Of a DNA stretch of 64,000 bases, positions 20,900 through 31,294 are shown piece by piece. A program made the translations under genes and the position numbers. The DNA is from Mycoplasma ovis str. Michigan (lineage in GTDB: Bacteria; Bacillota_I; Bacilli_A; Mycoplasmatales; Mycoplasmoidaceae), in assembly GCF_000508245.1 (NCBI RefSeq), contig NC_023062.1, forward strand, positions 509,254 through 573,253, read 5' to 3'. How positions within the stretch are numbered: position 1 is the stretch's first letter; each line of letters begins with the position of its first letter. The notes under the pieces are model-generated. The model saw only the letters and a program-made list of their open reading frames with translations, made no database searches and was not told the origin of the DNA.

Positions 20900-21442
20900 A
20901 TGTTGGTATTAAGTTCTGGGGCAATTTTCTCTATATTATCTATGGTTTACCTAAGGAGTGGTACCTGTATTGCAGTCGCAAATACTTAAGGGAAATCAAT
21001 AATTTTAGGATCACAATCTAAGAAAACCTGAACAGTAAAAACACTTAAATGTTGAACTTGAACATATGATTTGTCGGCAGGAGAATTAATTGTTTGCCAG
21101 CCGAAGGATACTTCAAGAAGTAATCCTTCATTATTCTATCTTTGGTGAATTAAGGATATGGATACTAAGACCGGTCTTAATCAATACTATTTTCCAATAG
21201 AATCAATCAATATGTCTGGACATAAAATGACATTCATTTTTAAGGACAATGCTAAACATTTATCTTCAGGCAAGGAATTAGACTTGAAAAATAGGTGAAC
21301 TCAAAGACCTGGAGTTGAAAAAATAAATGGGAAAACATTAGATAGTATCTGCAAAATAGAAACAAACACTTTGAAATGCAATGGATGCTCCTATAAACTA
21401 GTTACCCAAAAAGATTATCGTCTAGTTTATGGAAATTATTAA
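20900..21442 (+). pseudogene. Family C paralog with one in-frame TAA
   Basis: One frame of 181 codons, broken only by TAA at 20987-20989 after the signal-like start (MLVLSSGAIFSILSMVYL). Then family C marks: LKCWTWTYDL, GELIVCQP, LFYLWWIKD, QYYFPIESI, VEKINGKTLDSICKIE, TLKCNG. Its relatives lie at 50.7-60.6 kb. Confidence 0.65.
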
Positions 21443-21566
21443 GTTCGAATAACTGAACGACAAAACTTAAGGGGGAAATGAAACTTGAATTTGACTAGAT
21501 TCTATGGACTTTTCTAAAAAATAAAATTACGAAAGCTTTATGGAAAAGCTAAGTTAAATTAATTTT

Positions 21567-22379
21567 ATGTCCCTTTTTCCCTCTCTAAGTAAGTATTTAT
21601 TTACTACATTATGAGTTGCAGGAGGGATTGCTGGATCTGTAGCCGGTTCTGCTGTAGTAAATAACATTCAAGAAAATACTTCACATAAAAGTACTAATTT
21701 AGATACTGATTCAAAAAGAAAAATTGAATCTGGTTCTGCAGATAGCTCTAGTTACTCTACTCCTGAATCAAGACCGAAAGTGTCAACAAGACAATATTCT
21801 AGTGAAACTCAGGAAACATCTCAATTAAATCAAGAATCAACACAATTATCTGAAAGTGAGAAACATGTTGATAGAGATCAAGTTGAGAAAATTGGCGGTC
21901 AAGATGGTGAGAAAAATGCAGGGCAAGTGGTGACTCTGGGGAAGCCCGAAAATGTAAATATGCAAGAGACTTCTCCTAAACCAGAAGTACAAGACGAAAA
22001 AAGTAAAGATCAAATAACTCATGCAGAATCAGATACCTCCTCAAACATTTCTAGTCTAACCGTCCCTTCTTCTGAAGAAGAGCCTTCTTATTACTTTGAA
22101 GACGAATATATCTGGAATGCAGATGAATGCAAAAGAATAGAAAAAGGAGATATTGTTACATTTGAATGTCCTTGAGTACTTTCAACCCCAGAAACTGTTG
22201 TTAACTTCAATTTCTCCCTCTCTTCAGTTCCTGCCTTACAAAATAAAAATTTATCTGACTTAAAAGAAGTATCATCCGGAAGACCTAATATGGAAGATGA
22301 AGTTGTTTTTGGTCTAATTTTCTGGCAAGATCAAAATACTGAAATACAAGTTCCTCTTTCTTGATCAAAAAATAAATAA
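21567..22379 (+). CDS. Family B acidic/Ser-rich surface-type protein, intact
   Basis: 270 aa. Anchor (KYLFTTLWVAGGIAGS), a long Gln/Ser/Glu-rich stalk, then the family domain: YIWNADECKRIEKGDIVTFE, VVNFNFSLSSVPALQNKNLS, ending PLSWSKNK. Same layout as the 18.9 kb gene. No SD; AT-rich TTAAATTAATTTT directly before ATG. Lies 0.2 kb from the 16S 3' end, convergent with it. Confidence 0.7.
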
Positions 22380-22597
22380 TTAAAAAGTTTTAAAAAAAAG
22401 TTTTTAGGAGTAAGCTGTTAAGAAAAAAATTATTAGATCTCTGATTTTCTGTAATCTATTTTTGTTTCTTGTTATGCCAAATAACTACAAATACTTATAA
22501 ATCCTTAAATATTTTTCCTAAAAGGGAACCAAATTAATAAAACAGACAGTCTTGACAATTAAGTAAACCAGAACGGTACAACCTCTTCCCAAAATAT

Positions 22598-24080
22598 TAA
22601 AGGTTTTACACCCGCACGTTCTCGTACGGGTACCTTGTTACGACTTAACTCCAATCAAAATTACCAATCTAGACACAATTGAATGCGGTTTTGACTGATA
22701 CTTTCTTTCATAGTTTGACGGGCGGTGTGTACAAGACCTGGGAACGTATTCACCCTGATATAGCTGACACAGGATTACTAGTGATTCCAACTTCAAATAG
22801 GCGAATTGCAACCTTTTATCCGGACTGAGATAGGTTTTCGGTGATTAGCTCACTATCGCTAGATTGCAACACATTGTACCTACCATTGTAGCACGTTTGC
22901 AACCCAAGGCATAAGGGGCATGATGACTTGACTTGGCCCCATCCTTCCTATATCTTACGATTCAGTCACTCTAGAACTAATTAACTAGAGAGTAGGGTTG
23001 CGCTCGTTACGGGACTTAACCAAACATCTCAAGACACGAGCTGACGACAGCCATGCACCACCTGTCTTACTGATATACTCCACCATATTTCTATAGTTTT
23101 GCAGTAGATAACAAGCCTTGGTAAGGTTTTTCGTGTATTATCGAATTAAGCAACATGCTCCACCACTTGTTCAGGTCCCCGTCAATTTCTTTGAGTTTCA
23201 TATTTGCATATATACTACCCAGGCGGAGCATTTAACGCGTTAGCTACAGCACTCGACCTAACATCAAATACCTAATGCTCATCGTTTACGGCGTGGACTA
23301 CTGGGGTATCTAATCCCATTTGCTCCCCACGCTTTCAAGCCTCAGCGTCAGTTATATCCCAGGTACTCGCCTTAGCCTCTGGTTTTCCTCAATATATCTA
23401 CGCATTCCACCGCTACACATTGAATTCCAGTACCCCTTGATTAACTCTAAGGAGGAGATCTCCATCGCACACATTTGTTGAGCAAATGCCTTTAACAATG
23501 GATCAGCCTCCCCGCCTACGCTTCCTTTACGCCCAATAAATCCGGATAATGCTTGTGACCTATGTTTTACCGCAACTACTGGCACATAGTTAGCTGTCAC
23601 TTATTCAATGAGTACCATAAGGGCGCGCTTTTTTCCTAAATAAAAGAACTTTACAATCAGAAGACCTTCATCGTTCACGTGGTATTGCTCCATCAGACTT
23701 TCGTCCATTGTGAAAAATTCCTCACTGCTGCTTCCCGTAGGAATATGGGCCATATCTCAATCCCATTGCGGCTGTTCAACCTCTCAGTCCAGCTACCCAT
23801 CATTGGCTTGGTGGGCCTTTACCCCGCCAACTACCTAATAGGACATATTCCCTTTTCCGCGCGAGGTTCCCGAGGGCGCATCCTTTAATTTACAAGTCCA
23901 TAAGCCTATGTAGTATTAATAGCCCTTTCGGGCTGCTATCCTACTCGCGGAAGTAAGTTAAATATGTATTACTCGCCCGTTTGCCACTAGCAGAACAAGT
24001 TCTACTCGTTCGACTTGCATGTGTTATGCATACCACCAGCATTAATCCTGAGCCAGAATCAAACTCTCATTAAAATTGTT
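22598..24080 (-). rRNA. 16S rRNA copy 1 (divergent copy)
   Basis: The 5' region (GAGTTTGATTCTGGCTCAGG) is at about 24077 and the 3' GTAACAAGGTACCCGTACG near 22640. Ends are estimates. Compared with copy 2 it lacks 17 nt of the helix 17 hairpin (23611-23635), has GTGCCAGTAGTTGCGG in the 530 loop, and GGTTGCAA for GGCTGCAA in the 1300 region. After helix 45 the sequence is GTGTAAAACCTTTAATA with no CCTCC. No 23S or tRNA is linked. Confidence 0.95.
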
Positions 24081-24110
24081 CCGGTTTACCTTTTAATTTA
24101 TTGTCAAAGA

Positions 24111-24138
24111 ACTATATTAAAACCTGAAAAGACTTCAA
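24111..24138 (-). promoter_or_regulatory. 16S copy 1 promoter
   Basis: On the minus strand, TTGAAG (-35, 24133-24138), 16 bp, TATAGT (-10, 24111-24116), about 30 nt before the mature 5' end. The -35 lies in a GACTTCAAGTC palindrome. 16S copy 2 has the same layout but GATAGT as its -10. Confidence 0.6.
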
Positions 24139-24238
24139 GTCCTCCTAATCAATTTTATTTATGAACAAATTATGTTTTCAAAAATAATAGTTTCTAATCA
24201 AAAATTCTTTAATCTAAAAAACACCTTTATACCCTTTA

Positions 24239-24889
24239 CTAACGAGCAAAAACAACTTCCGTTTTAAAGCTTTCTTTTCATTTCAAATTACTTCATGATG
24301 TAATAGATATTACTCGACTAATTTTTCTACTTGAAGTTTTATTATTTCCTGCATCATAATCGAATTTGATATCTTTGAAATCTCTAGCTTGGTTGCACAT
24401 TCCTGATGTACAAGCAGTGTCACAAGCTTTACCTTCAACGGCAAAATTGTTGGTTGTGCAATCTAAAGAGGTTCAATCCCCCGATCTTGAAGCATACTTA
24501 TTCAATTTGCTTTGAAAAGATACTCCTCATCTGTCTGAAATTCAAGAGATTACTAATTGAAATTTCTCTCCTGTTGGAAGAATCTGGCCTAAACGATTTA
24601 CACTCTTACCAGTTTTCAAATCAACAAAATCAAAAACTAAATCTTTCAGTGATTCTTCCTGTGAAAAATCGTCTTTAGAAGAAGATCAACCTTCTTGAAA
24701 TACCAAGTCAACTTGGTATTTATCTTTGTTACTGTCTTGTGTTTCGCAAATCATAATAGGTCCAGAAGAAACCTTTCTAGTTCAATCTCTAGAAAAAATC
24801 AAAAATACATCAGAAGAAAACAGAATGGGAGTAGCTGTAGCTATTTTCCCCCCAGCAAATAAATCTAAAAAGGGGACAACAAATTTCAT
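24239..24889 (-). CDS. Family L secreted-type protein, unit 1 copy
   Basis: 216 aa from ATG 24889. N-terminus MKFVVPFLDLFAGGKIATAT contains a G6 run in frame. Body: IMICETQDSNKDKYQVDLVF, VFDFVDLKTGKSVNRLGQ, WISDRWGVSFQSKLNKY, then a Cys cluster (CTTNNF, KACDTACTSGMC). Similar in sequence to the upstream neighbour. Many TGA-Trp codons. Function unknown. Confidence 0.7.
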
Positions 24890-24944
24890 GTGACCGGAAT
24901 TAATCTAACTTTCTGAAAGATTTATTGTTAAAGTCCCTTAAAAA

Positions 24945-25552
24945 TTAATGATTGGAAAAAATAGCCTTAGGCTTAAAGGAATCTACTCATTTCAGATCAC
25001 TTCCAGATTTAATTTCTAATCCTTGCTTGATTAATCCCTTTTTTGACTCTCTATCACTTCTTCAAATAAATTGAATTTTTTTAAATTCTCTGGTTGTCAC
25101 ACAGCCAGTTTGGTCTACACCACATTGTTTTTCTTTAGCTACTTCTAAATTGATTTTTTGACAAGTCAAAGATAATCATCCCCTACTACTTAACTTGCTT
25201 TGCAAAGCAACTCCTCATCTTCCCAATCCTGGGAAGCTAGTAAGAACTAAATTAAACTTTTCCTCTCCTTGGAACTTTTGACCTAAACGACCTACGCTTT
25301 TGCCAGTCTTAATATCAATGAAATCGAAGAACAAGTCATACAAGGCATCACCTGTTGCATTTTCTTCACCGAAAGCTAACTTTACTCTATAGTGACCATC
25401 CTCACCCACACAATCATAAAACAACGGATTAGCATCTACTCATCTCTTTCACTCTTCAGATACTCCAGATCTAACTCCTGAAGATAAAAGAATAGGTGCG
25501 GCAACTCCCCCCCTCCAGCAACTAATCCAAAAATAGAAACAAGAAATCTCAT
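24945..25552 (-). pseudogene. Family L paralog, frameshifted at G7, unit 1 copy
   Basis: ATG at 25552 (MRFLVSIFGLVAGGG). The G7 run (25507-25513) throws the frame into a stop after 37 codons; eight Gs would continue VAAPILLSSGVRSG ... LFYDCVGEDGHYRVKLAF ... FIDIKTGKSVGRLGQKF ... CGVDQTGCVTTREF to TAA 24945. The body is otherwise well preserved. Confidence 0.7.
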
Positions 25553-25668
25553 GAAAATCTAGTAATTTAGTCCAATAATTCTAAAAACTACCCTAAGTTT
25601 TATGGGTATTCAAAATTAAAAATATTATATTTTTATTTTTCCCATAAAATCTTTACTAATAATCTGTA

Positions 25669-26177
25669 ATGTCTGTTATTAGCCAACTAACTTACGATTT
25701 TTTGCGCATTAGGGGGGGAACTATTCCCTTGCTCTGAGCTAGAACTTGAGAAGCAAAAGCTCTTACGCCCCCCCCATTGTTTCTGCTCCTTCTGCACCTA
25801 CAGTAATAGAGCAAATATTAGAAAAAGGATATAAATCTTGCTCAGAATTACAAGGATTTAGAAGGGATAATTCGCGATGATATGTGTGTGTGAAGAAAGA
25901 TGGAACTAATCAGCCATCATTCTTTCAATACAAAAGAATTGGGGGAGGAAAAATCAGAATTAAAGCAAGTGCAGAAAATTACTTCGAGTGGCGTTCTATT
26001 TATAGATATAGAGGGAGATTATGGTCAAACAAAAGCTCCCTTTTGAATTAGTAAAGTAACAGGTAACCAAGAAATTACTCCTAAAAAAATTGTTCTTATT
26101 CTTCGGTAGGCGATGGTAGCTCTGACTATAAATTGACTTGTGGAGGACATCAAGTACAAACAGGAATTTATATGTAA
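25669..26177 (+). pseudogene. Family D paralog, multiply frameshifted, unit 1 copy
   Basis: Starts MSVISQLTYDF. A T6 run (one extra T) and a G7 run (one G short) offset each other, garbling about five codons; a C8 run (25768-25775) then ends the frame, while nine Cs would continue IVSAPSAPTVIEQILEKGYKSC. Further shifts lie near 26000 and in an A7 run at about 26083-26089, before a TCGGHQVQTGIYM tail. Confidence 0.65.
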
Positions 26178-26213
26178 TGGTTTCTCTAAAAGTTTTTTTA
26201 AAAGCCTTATCAA

Positions 26214-26219
26214 TATAAT
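26214..26219 (+). promoter_or_regulatory. -10 element TATAAT, 15 nt before ATG
   Basis: TATAAT, 15 nt, ATG at 26235. The same spacing recurs before the family D gene at 26999 and 30068 (TATAAT at 30047-30052). Leader predicted at about 8-9 nt, without SD. Confidence 0.5.
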
Positions 26220-26234
26220 TTTCTTAATCTAACA

Positions 26235-26816
26235 ATGACTGTAGCAAGTCAACTAACCTTTGGTTTTTGTGCTTTTGGAAGTATTTTTCCTACACCGCGA
26301 ACAAAGCCGAGAGAAACCAAAAAACCTTCCTCAACTCAAGTTGTAAAGGTTGTTACGACAGAGTCTACTACCACTCCTTCTAAGCCTGAAGTTGCAACGC
26401 CAAAGGCTGAAGTGGAAGAAGTAAAATACGAAGGCTGTGATACTTTAATTCTTTCTAAAAATATTCCGAAAGTCTTATTCACGTGTGGAAGCGAGGTTGG
26501 TGATAAATTAGTTCCTTCTTTCTTCTACTATGATTCTTCGCTGCAAAAAACTAATGAAGATGCTAAATACAGTGCTAGACACATTTTAGGAATTACATAT
26601 ACCTCTTCAACTTCTGTGACTATGACATTTAGAGATGCCCCCAAATCTTCTCCACTAAAATATTTTCCTCCTTGATTCAACAATTGGAAAGGAAGAGGGG
26701 AAGTTAAGCCAGAAGATGATTGTTTGCTAGAACCAACTGGTTCCACTTACAAACTAAAATGTGGTGATAAATCAGGAAAGAAAGTGACAGTTCAACGGGG
26801 AATCAATATGAAATAG
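26235..26816 (+). CDS. Family D secreted-type protein, intact, unit 1 copy
   Basis: 193 aa. N-terminus TVASQLTFGFCAFGSIF, Thr/Pro/Lys-rich linker, then EGCDTLILSKNIPKVLFTCG, SFFYYDSSLQKTNEDAKYSA, RHILGITYTSSTSVTMTF, WFNNWKGRGEVKPEDDCLLE, and KCGDKSGKKVTVQRGINMK. TGA-Trp codons in WFNNW. A surface protein by layout; function unknown. Confidence 0.75.
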
Positions 26817-26998
26817 TTTTTTAATCAGGTTAGTTAATAAGTAAGTTGTCTTTTTGTTGAGATTTATTTAACTAGGAAAAGGGATTAGTTTTATTTCTTT
26901 AGAATCTGCTGTTCCCGACTTACATAATAAGCGCTTTTCTATGTTTACTCTAAAGTCGTTTTAAATTTTCCTCTCAATATAATTTTTTTAATTTAGAC

Positions 26999-27142
26999 AT
27001 GGCTACATTTAGTAAATTAACTTATGGTTTTTGCGCCTTTGGGGGGGGAGTTATTACTTTATTGTGGGCAAGACCTTGAGAAACGAAGGTACCCACTTTC
27101 ACCACCAGCATTAATCCTGAGCCAGAATCAAACTCTCATTAA
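26999..27142 (+). other. Family D gene truncated at duplication junction; chimeric ORF
   Basis: The first 34 codons equal those of the gene at 30068 (including a G8 run at 27041-27048). At 27100 the duplication junction replaces the rest with the reverse complement of the 16S 5' end, so the frame ends TTSINPEPESNSH-stop at 27142. About 47 aa; unlikely to be functional. Confidence 0.7.
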
Positions 27143-27179
27143 AATTGTTCCGGTTTACCTTTTAATTTATTGTCAAAGA

Positions 27180-27207
27180 ACTATATTAAAACCTGAAAAG
27201 ACTTCAA
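27180..27207 (-). promoter_or_regulatory. Orphan copy of the 16S promoter
   Basis: Duplicate of the TTGAAG-16-TATAGT promoter. It now points left with only about 40 bp of 16S left, then into the antisense strand of the family D genes of unit 1. Confidence 0.55.
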
Positions 27208-27307
27208 GTCCTCCTAATCAATTTTATTTATGAACAAATTATGTTTTCAAAAATAATAGTTTCTAATCAAAAATTCTTTAATCTAAAAAACACCTTTATA
27301 CCCTTTA

Positions 27308-27958
27308 CTAACGAGCAAAAACAACTTCCGTTTTAAAGCTTTCTTTTCATTTCAAATTACTTCATGATGTAATAGATATTACTCGACTAATTTTTCTACT
27401 TGAAGTTTTATTATTTCCTGCATCATAATCGAATTTGATATCTTTGAAATCTCTAGCTTGGTTGCACATTCCTGATGTACAAGCAGTGTCACAAGCTTTA
27501 CCTTCAACGGCAAAATTGTTGGTTGTGCAATCTAAAGAGGTTCAATCCCCCGATCTTGAAGCATACTTATTCAATTTGCTTTGAAAAGATACTCCTCATC
27601 TGTCTGAAATTCAAGAGATTACTAATTGAAATTTCTCTCCTGTTGGAAGAATCTGGCCTAAACGATTTACACTCTTACCAGTTTTCAAATCAACAAAATC
27701 AAAAACTAAATCTTTCAGTGATTCTTCCTGTGAAAAATCGTCTTTAGAAGAAGATCAACCTTCTTGAAATACCAAGTCAACTTGGTATTTATCTTTGTTA
27801 CTGTCTTGTGTTTCGCAAATCATAATAGGTCCAGAAGAAACCTTTCTAGTTCAATCTCTAGAAAAAATCAAAAATACATCAGAAGAAAACAGAATGGGAG
27901 TAGCTGTAGCTATTTTCCCCCCAGCAAATAAATCTAAAAAGGGGACAACAAATTTCAT
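27308..27958 (-). CDS. Family L secreted-type protein, unit 2 copy
   Basis: Appears identical to the gene at 24239-24889: 216 aa, Cys-rich tail, in-frame G6 run near the N-terminus. Two identical copies raise dosage or, if the duplication is an assembly effect, are one gene. Confidence 0.7.
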
Positions 27959-28013
27959 GTGACCGGAATTAATCTAACTTTCTGAAAGATTTATTGTTAA
28001 AGTCCCTTAAAAA

Positions 28014-28621
28014 TTAATGATTGGAAAAAATAGCCTTAGGCTTAAAGGAATCTACTCATTTCAGATCACTTCCAGATTTAATTTCTAATCCTTGCTTGAT
28101 TAATCCCTTTTTTGACTCTCTATCACTTCTTCAAATAAATTGAATTTTTTTAAATTCTCTGGTTGTCACACAGCCAGTTTGGTCTACACCACATTGTTTT
28201 TCTTTAGCTACTTCTAAATTGATTTTTTGACAAGTCAAAGATAATCATCCCCTACTACTTAACTTGCTTTGCAAAGCAACTCCTCATCTTCCCAATCCTG
28301 GGAAGCTAGTAAGAACTAAATTAAACTTTTCCTCTCCTTGGAACTTTTGACCTAAACGACCTACGCTTTTGCCAGTCTTAATATCAATGAAATCGAAGAA
28401 CAAGTCATACAAGGCATCACCTGTTGCATTTTCTTCACCGAAAGCTAACTTTACTCTATAGTGACCATCCTCACCCACACAATCATAAAACAACGGATTA
28501 GCATCTACTCATCTCTTTCACTCTTCAGATACTCCAGATCTAACTCCTGAAGATAAAAGAATAGGTGCGGCAACTCCCCCCCTCCAGCAACTAATCCAAA
28601 AATAGAAACAAGAAATCTCAT
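28014..28621 (-). pseudogene. Family L paralog, frameshifted at G7, unit 2 copy
   Basis: Same as 24945-25552, including the seven-G run. That both copies carry the same tract length means the duplication is more recent than the last slip at this tract. Confidence 0.7.
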
Positions 28622-28737
28622 GAAAATCTAGTAATTTAGTCCAATAATTCTAAAAACTACCCTAAGTTTTATGGGTATTCAAAATTAAAAATATTATATT
28701 TTTATTTTTCCCATAAAATCTTTACTAATAATCTGTA

Positions 28738-29246
28738 ATGTCTGTTATTAGCCAACTAACTTACGATTTTTTGCGCATTAGGGGGGGAACTATTCCCTTG
28801 CTCTGAGCTAGAACTTGAGAAGCAAAAGCTCTTACGCCCCCCCCATTGTTTCTGCTCCTTCTGCACCTACAGTAATAGAGCAAATATTAGAAAAAGGATA
28901 TAAATCTTGCTCAGAATTACAAGGATTTAGAAGGGATAATTCGCGATGATATGTGTGTGTGAAGAAAGATGGAACTAATCAGCCATCATTCTTTCAATAC
29001 AAAAGAATTGGGGGAGGAAAAATCAGAATTAAAGCAAGTGCAGAAAATTACTTCGAGTGGCGTTCTATTTATAGATATAGAGGGAGATTATGGTCAAACA
29101 AAAGCTCCCTTTTGAATTAGTAAAGTAACAGGTAACCAAGAAATTACTCCTAAAAAAATTGTTCTTATTCTTCGGTAGGCGATGGTAGCTCTGACTATAA
29201 ATTGACTTGTGGAGGACATCAAGTACAAACAGGAATTTATATGTAA
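28738..29246 (+). pseudogene. Family D paralog, multiply frameshifted, unit 2 copy
   Basis: Same sequence and same defects (T6/G7 offset pair, C8, A7) as 25669-26177. Confidence 0.65.
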
Positions 29247-29303
29247 TGGTTTCTCTAAAAGTTTTTTTAAAAGCCTTATCAATATAATTTTCTTAATCTA
29301 ACA

Positions 29304-29885
29304 ATGACTGTAGCAAGTCAACTAACCTTTGGTTTTTGTGCTTTTGGAAGTATTTTTCCTACACCGCGAACAAAGCCGAGAGAAACCAAAAAACCTTCCT
29401 CAACTCAAGTTGTAAAGGTTGTTACGACAGAGTCTACTACCACTCCTTCTAAGCCTGAAGTTGCAACGCCAAAGGCTGAAGTGGAAGAAGTAAAATACGA
29501 AGGCTGTGATACTTTAATTCTTTCTAAAAATATTCCGAAAGTCTTATTCACGTGTGGAAGCGAGGTTGGTGATAAATTAGTTCCTTCTTTCTTCTACTAT
29601 GATTCTTCGCTGCAAAAAACTAATGAAGATGCTAAATACAGTGCTAGACACATTTTAGGAATTACATATACCTCTTCAACTTCTGTGACTATGACATTTA
29701 GAGATGCCCCCAAATCTTCTCCACTAAAATATTTTCCTCCTTGATTCAACAATTGGAAAGGAAGAGGGGAAGTTAAGCCAGAAGATGATTGTTTGCTAGA
29801 ACCAACTGGTTCCACTTACAAACTAAAATGTGGTGATAAATCAGGAAAGAAAGTGACAGTTCAACGGGGAATCAATATGAAATAG
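29304..29885 (+). CDS. Family D secreted-type protein, intact, unit 2 copy
   Basis: Same 193-aa protein as 26235-26816, with the same TATAAT 15 nt before ATG. Confidence 0.75.
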
Positions 29886-30067
29886 TTTTTTAATCAGGTT
29901 AGTTAATAAGTAAGTTGTCTTTTTGTTGAGATTTATTTAACTAGGAAAAGGGATTAGTTTTATTTCTTTAGAATCTGCTGTTCCCGACTTACATAATAAG
30001 CGCTTTTCTATGTTTACTCTAAAGTCGTTTTAAATTTTCCTCTCAATATAATTTTTTTAATTTAGAC

Positions 30068-30625
30068 ATGGCTACATTTAGTAAATTAACTTATGGTTTT
30101 TGCGCCTTTGGGGGGGGAGTTATTACTTTATTGTGGGCAAGACCTTGAGAAACGAAGGTACCCACTTTCCCCCCCCGTTGTAAAAACTGTTAAGCCGAAG
30201 CTACTCCATCTACCACTCCTACTTCTCCTTCAATTACCAAAATACTAGAAGAACAAGGATATCAAGGTTGTGATTTCTTGACTCAACCTAGAGGAACTTC
30301 AAAAGTCTTATTCGTGTGTGGAAAGAAGGTTAATAATGAATTGAAAACTTCTTTCTTTCAATTTGATAATTCAGTACTAAAAACTAATAGAGCAGCAAAG
30401 GTAGAAGCAAACCATATTGTAAGTATTACATATAGTTCTTCAACCTCTATAAATATGAAGTTTGAAAAGGGGCCTAGATCTGTTAAGTTAAAAAATCCTC
30501 CTTGGGGAGAAGTTAATCCAGATAATGATTGTTCTCTAGACAAGGCTGGTGGTTCTACTGATACCCTAAAATGTGGAGATACATCGGGAAGTGAAGTAGA
30601 AGTGCAGAGGGGAATCAATATATAG
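30068..30625 (+). pseudogene. Family D paralog, frameshifted at C8
   Basis: MATFSKLTYGFCAFGGGVIT with an in-frame G8 run (30110-30117), then WARPWETKVPTF and a C8 run (30169-30176) after which the frame soon stops. At least two shifts are needed to reach the intact body (YQGCDFLTQPRGTSKVLFVC ... GEVNPDNDCSLDKAGG ... CGDTSGSEVEVQRGINI). The paralog at 43.7 kb, with C9, is open across the same place. Confidence 0.7.
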
Positions 30626-30693
30626 TCTTTTAGTTAGTTAATAAAAATTTTTTTATAGTTGACTAATTAGAAGATCTCTTTATAGATAGTTAA

Positions 30694-31224
30694 TTAAACA
30701 AAGGGAATTAATTTAATTGAACCAAGATTTTTACTTGATGTTTCGTCACAAATTCAACTCATTCCTCTGCCACGATCTAAAACATATGCAATAAAGCAAT
30801 AGCCATTTGCTTTTAATTTGTCTTTATCTTCAAGCCCTAAATTAATATCTTTTGGAAATGTTTTTCAAGCATCGTCTTTCATTGTCCATTTTTTAATTTC
30901 TTCTGGCTTATCTTTATTAATCATGACGGACGAAACTTCACTTTCCCCCAATGTCTTTAAATCCTTTAGCTCTATAAATGAATTGTTGCTTAAGTTATTT
31001 AAGTAATATTTTTTATTACTGCAAGCTAATAATTGATCCTGTTGGCTTGAAGTTGTTTCTACTATATAACAACTTTTATCGGTTAGAAACATATTTTTTT
31101 CATCATGAATATTTATTTTGGTATTAGAAGTTTTTGATGAAGTTGCTTTAACTACAACAGTTGCAATAATCCCAGTAACCCCTCCGGCTAAAGCCAGAAA
31201 TTTAGTTAATCCTAAAAATCCCAC
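30694..31224 (-). CDS. Family E secreted-type protein
   Basis: 176 aa. MGFLGLTKFLALAGGVTGII anchor, then DKSCYIVETTSSQQDQLLAC, KYYLNNLSNNSFIELKDLK, WTMKDDAW, NGYCFIAY, SWICDETSSK. Four Cys in conserved places suggest an extracellular domain. First (most downstream) of three tandem paralogs on the minus strand. Confidence 0.75.
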
Positions 31225-31294
31225 TTATCTCTTTAAATATTTGTGTTCAATTCTAATGGGTCCAAAATGTTTTGAGACCAACTAACTTAACTAC

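Larger units (their letters stand above)
24032..27100. repeat. Direct tandem duplication, unit 1 (3,069 bp)
   Basis: Identical, as far as I could compare by eye, to 27101-30169. It begins inside the 16S copy 1 5' end and stops at ACTTTC just before a poly-C run in a family D gene. It carries the rrn promoter, two minus genes, two plus genes and a gene 5' end. May be a true recent duplication or an assembly effect. Confidence 0.9.
27101..30169. repeat. Direct tandem duplication, unit 2 (3,069 bp)
   Basis: Second copy of the unit at 24032-27100, directly abutting it. Its left end keeps only about 40 bp of the 16S 5' end plus the rrn promoter; its right end runs into the full-length family D gene and a C8 tract. 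Confidence 0.9.

Noticed and set aside
12239-20989. UAA reassigned to an amino acid
   Set aside because: TAA is the plain stop of rnhC, argS and guaB and of most intact genes, so general reassignment is excluded; only local read-through remains possible.
23352-23600. 82-aa open frame on the 16S strand, and a 69-aa one opposite (23679-23888; also 41905-42153, 42249-42458)
   Set aside because: They lie inside the 16S rRNA genes and are chance frames in conserved rRNA sequence.
24239-24889. Lipoprotein with a lipobox
   Set aside because: The hydrophobic start has no Cys at the expected cleavage site; the same is true of most families here, so I describe them as signal-anchored instead.
24032-30169. 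Insertion sequence or prophage as cause of the duplication
   Set aside because: No transposase, inverted ends, target-site repeats or phage genes were seen in or next to the units.
30358-30618. 86-aa minus-strand open frame (also 26528-26746, 29597-29815)
   Set aside because: Antisense of family D bodies, which are the conserved frames.
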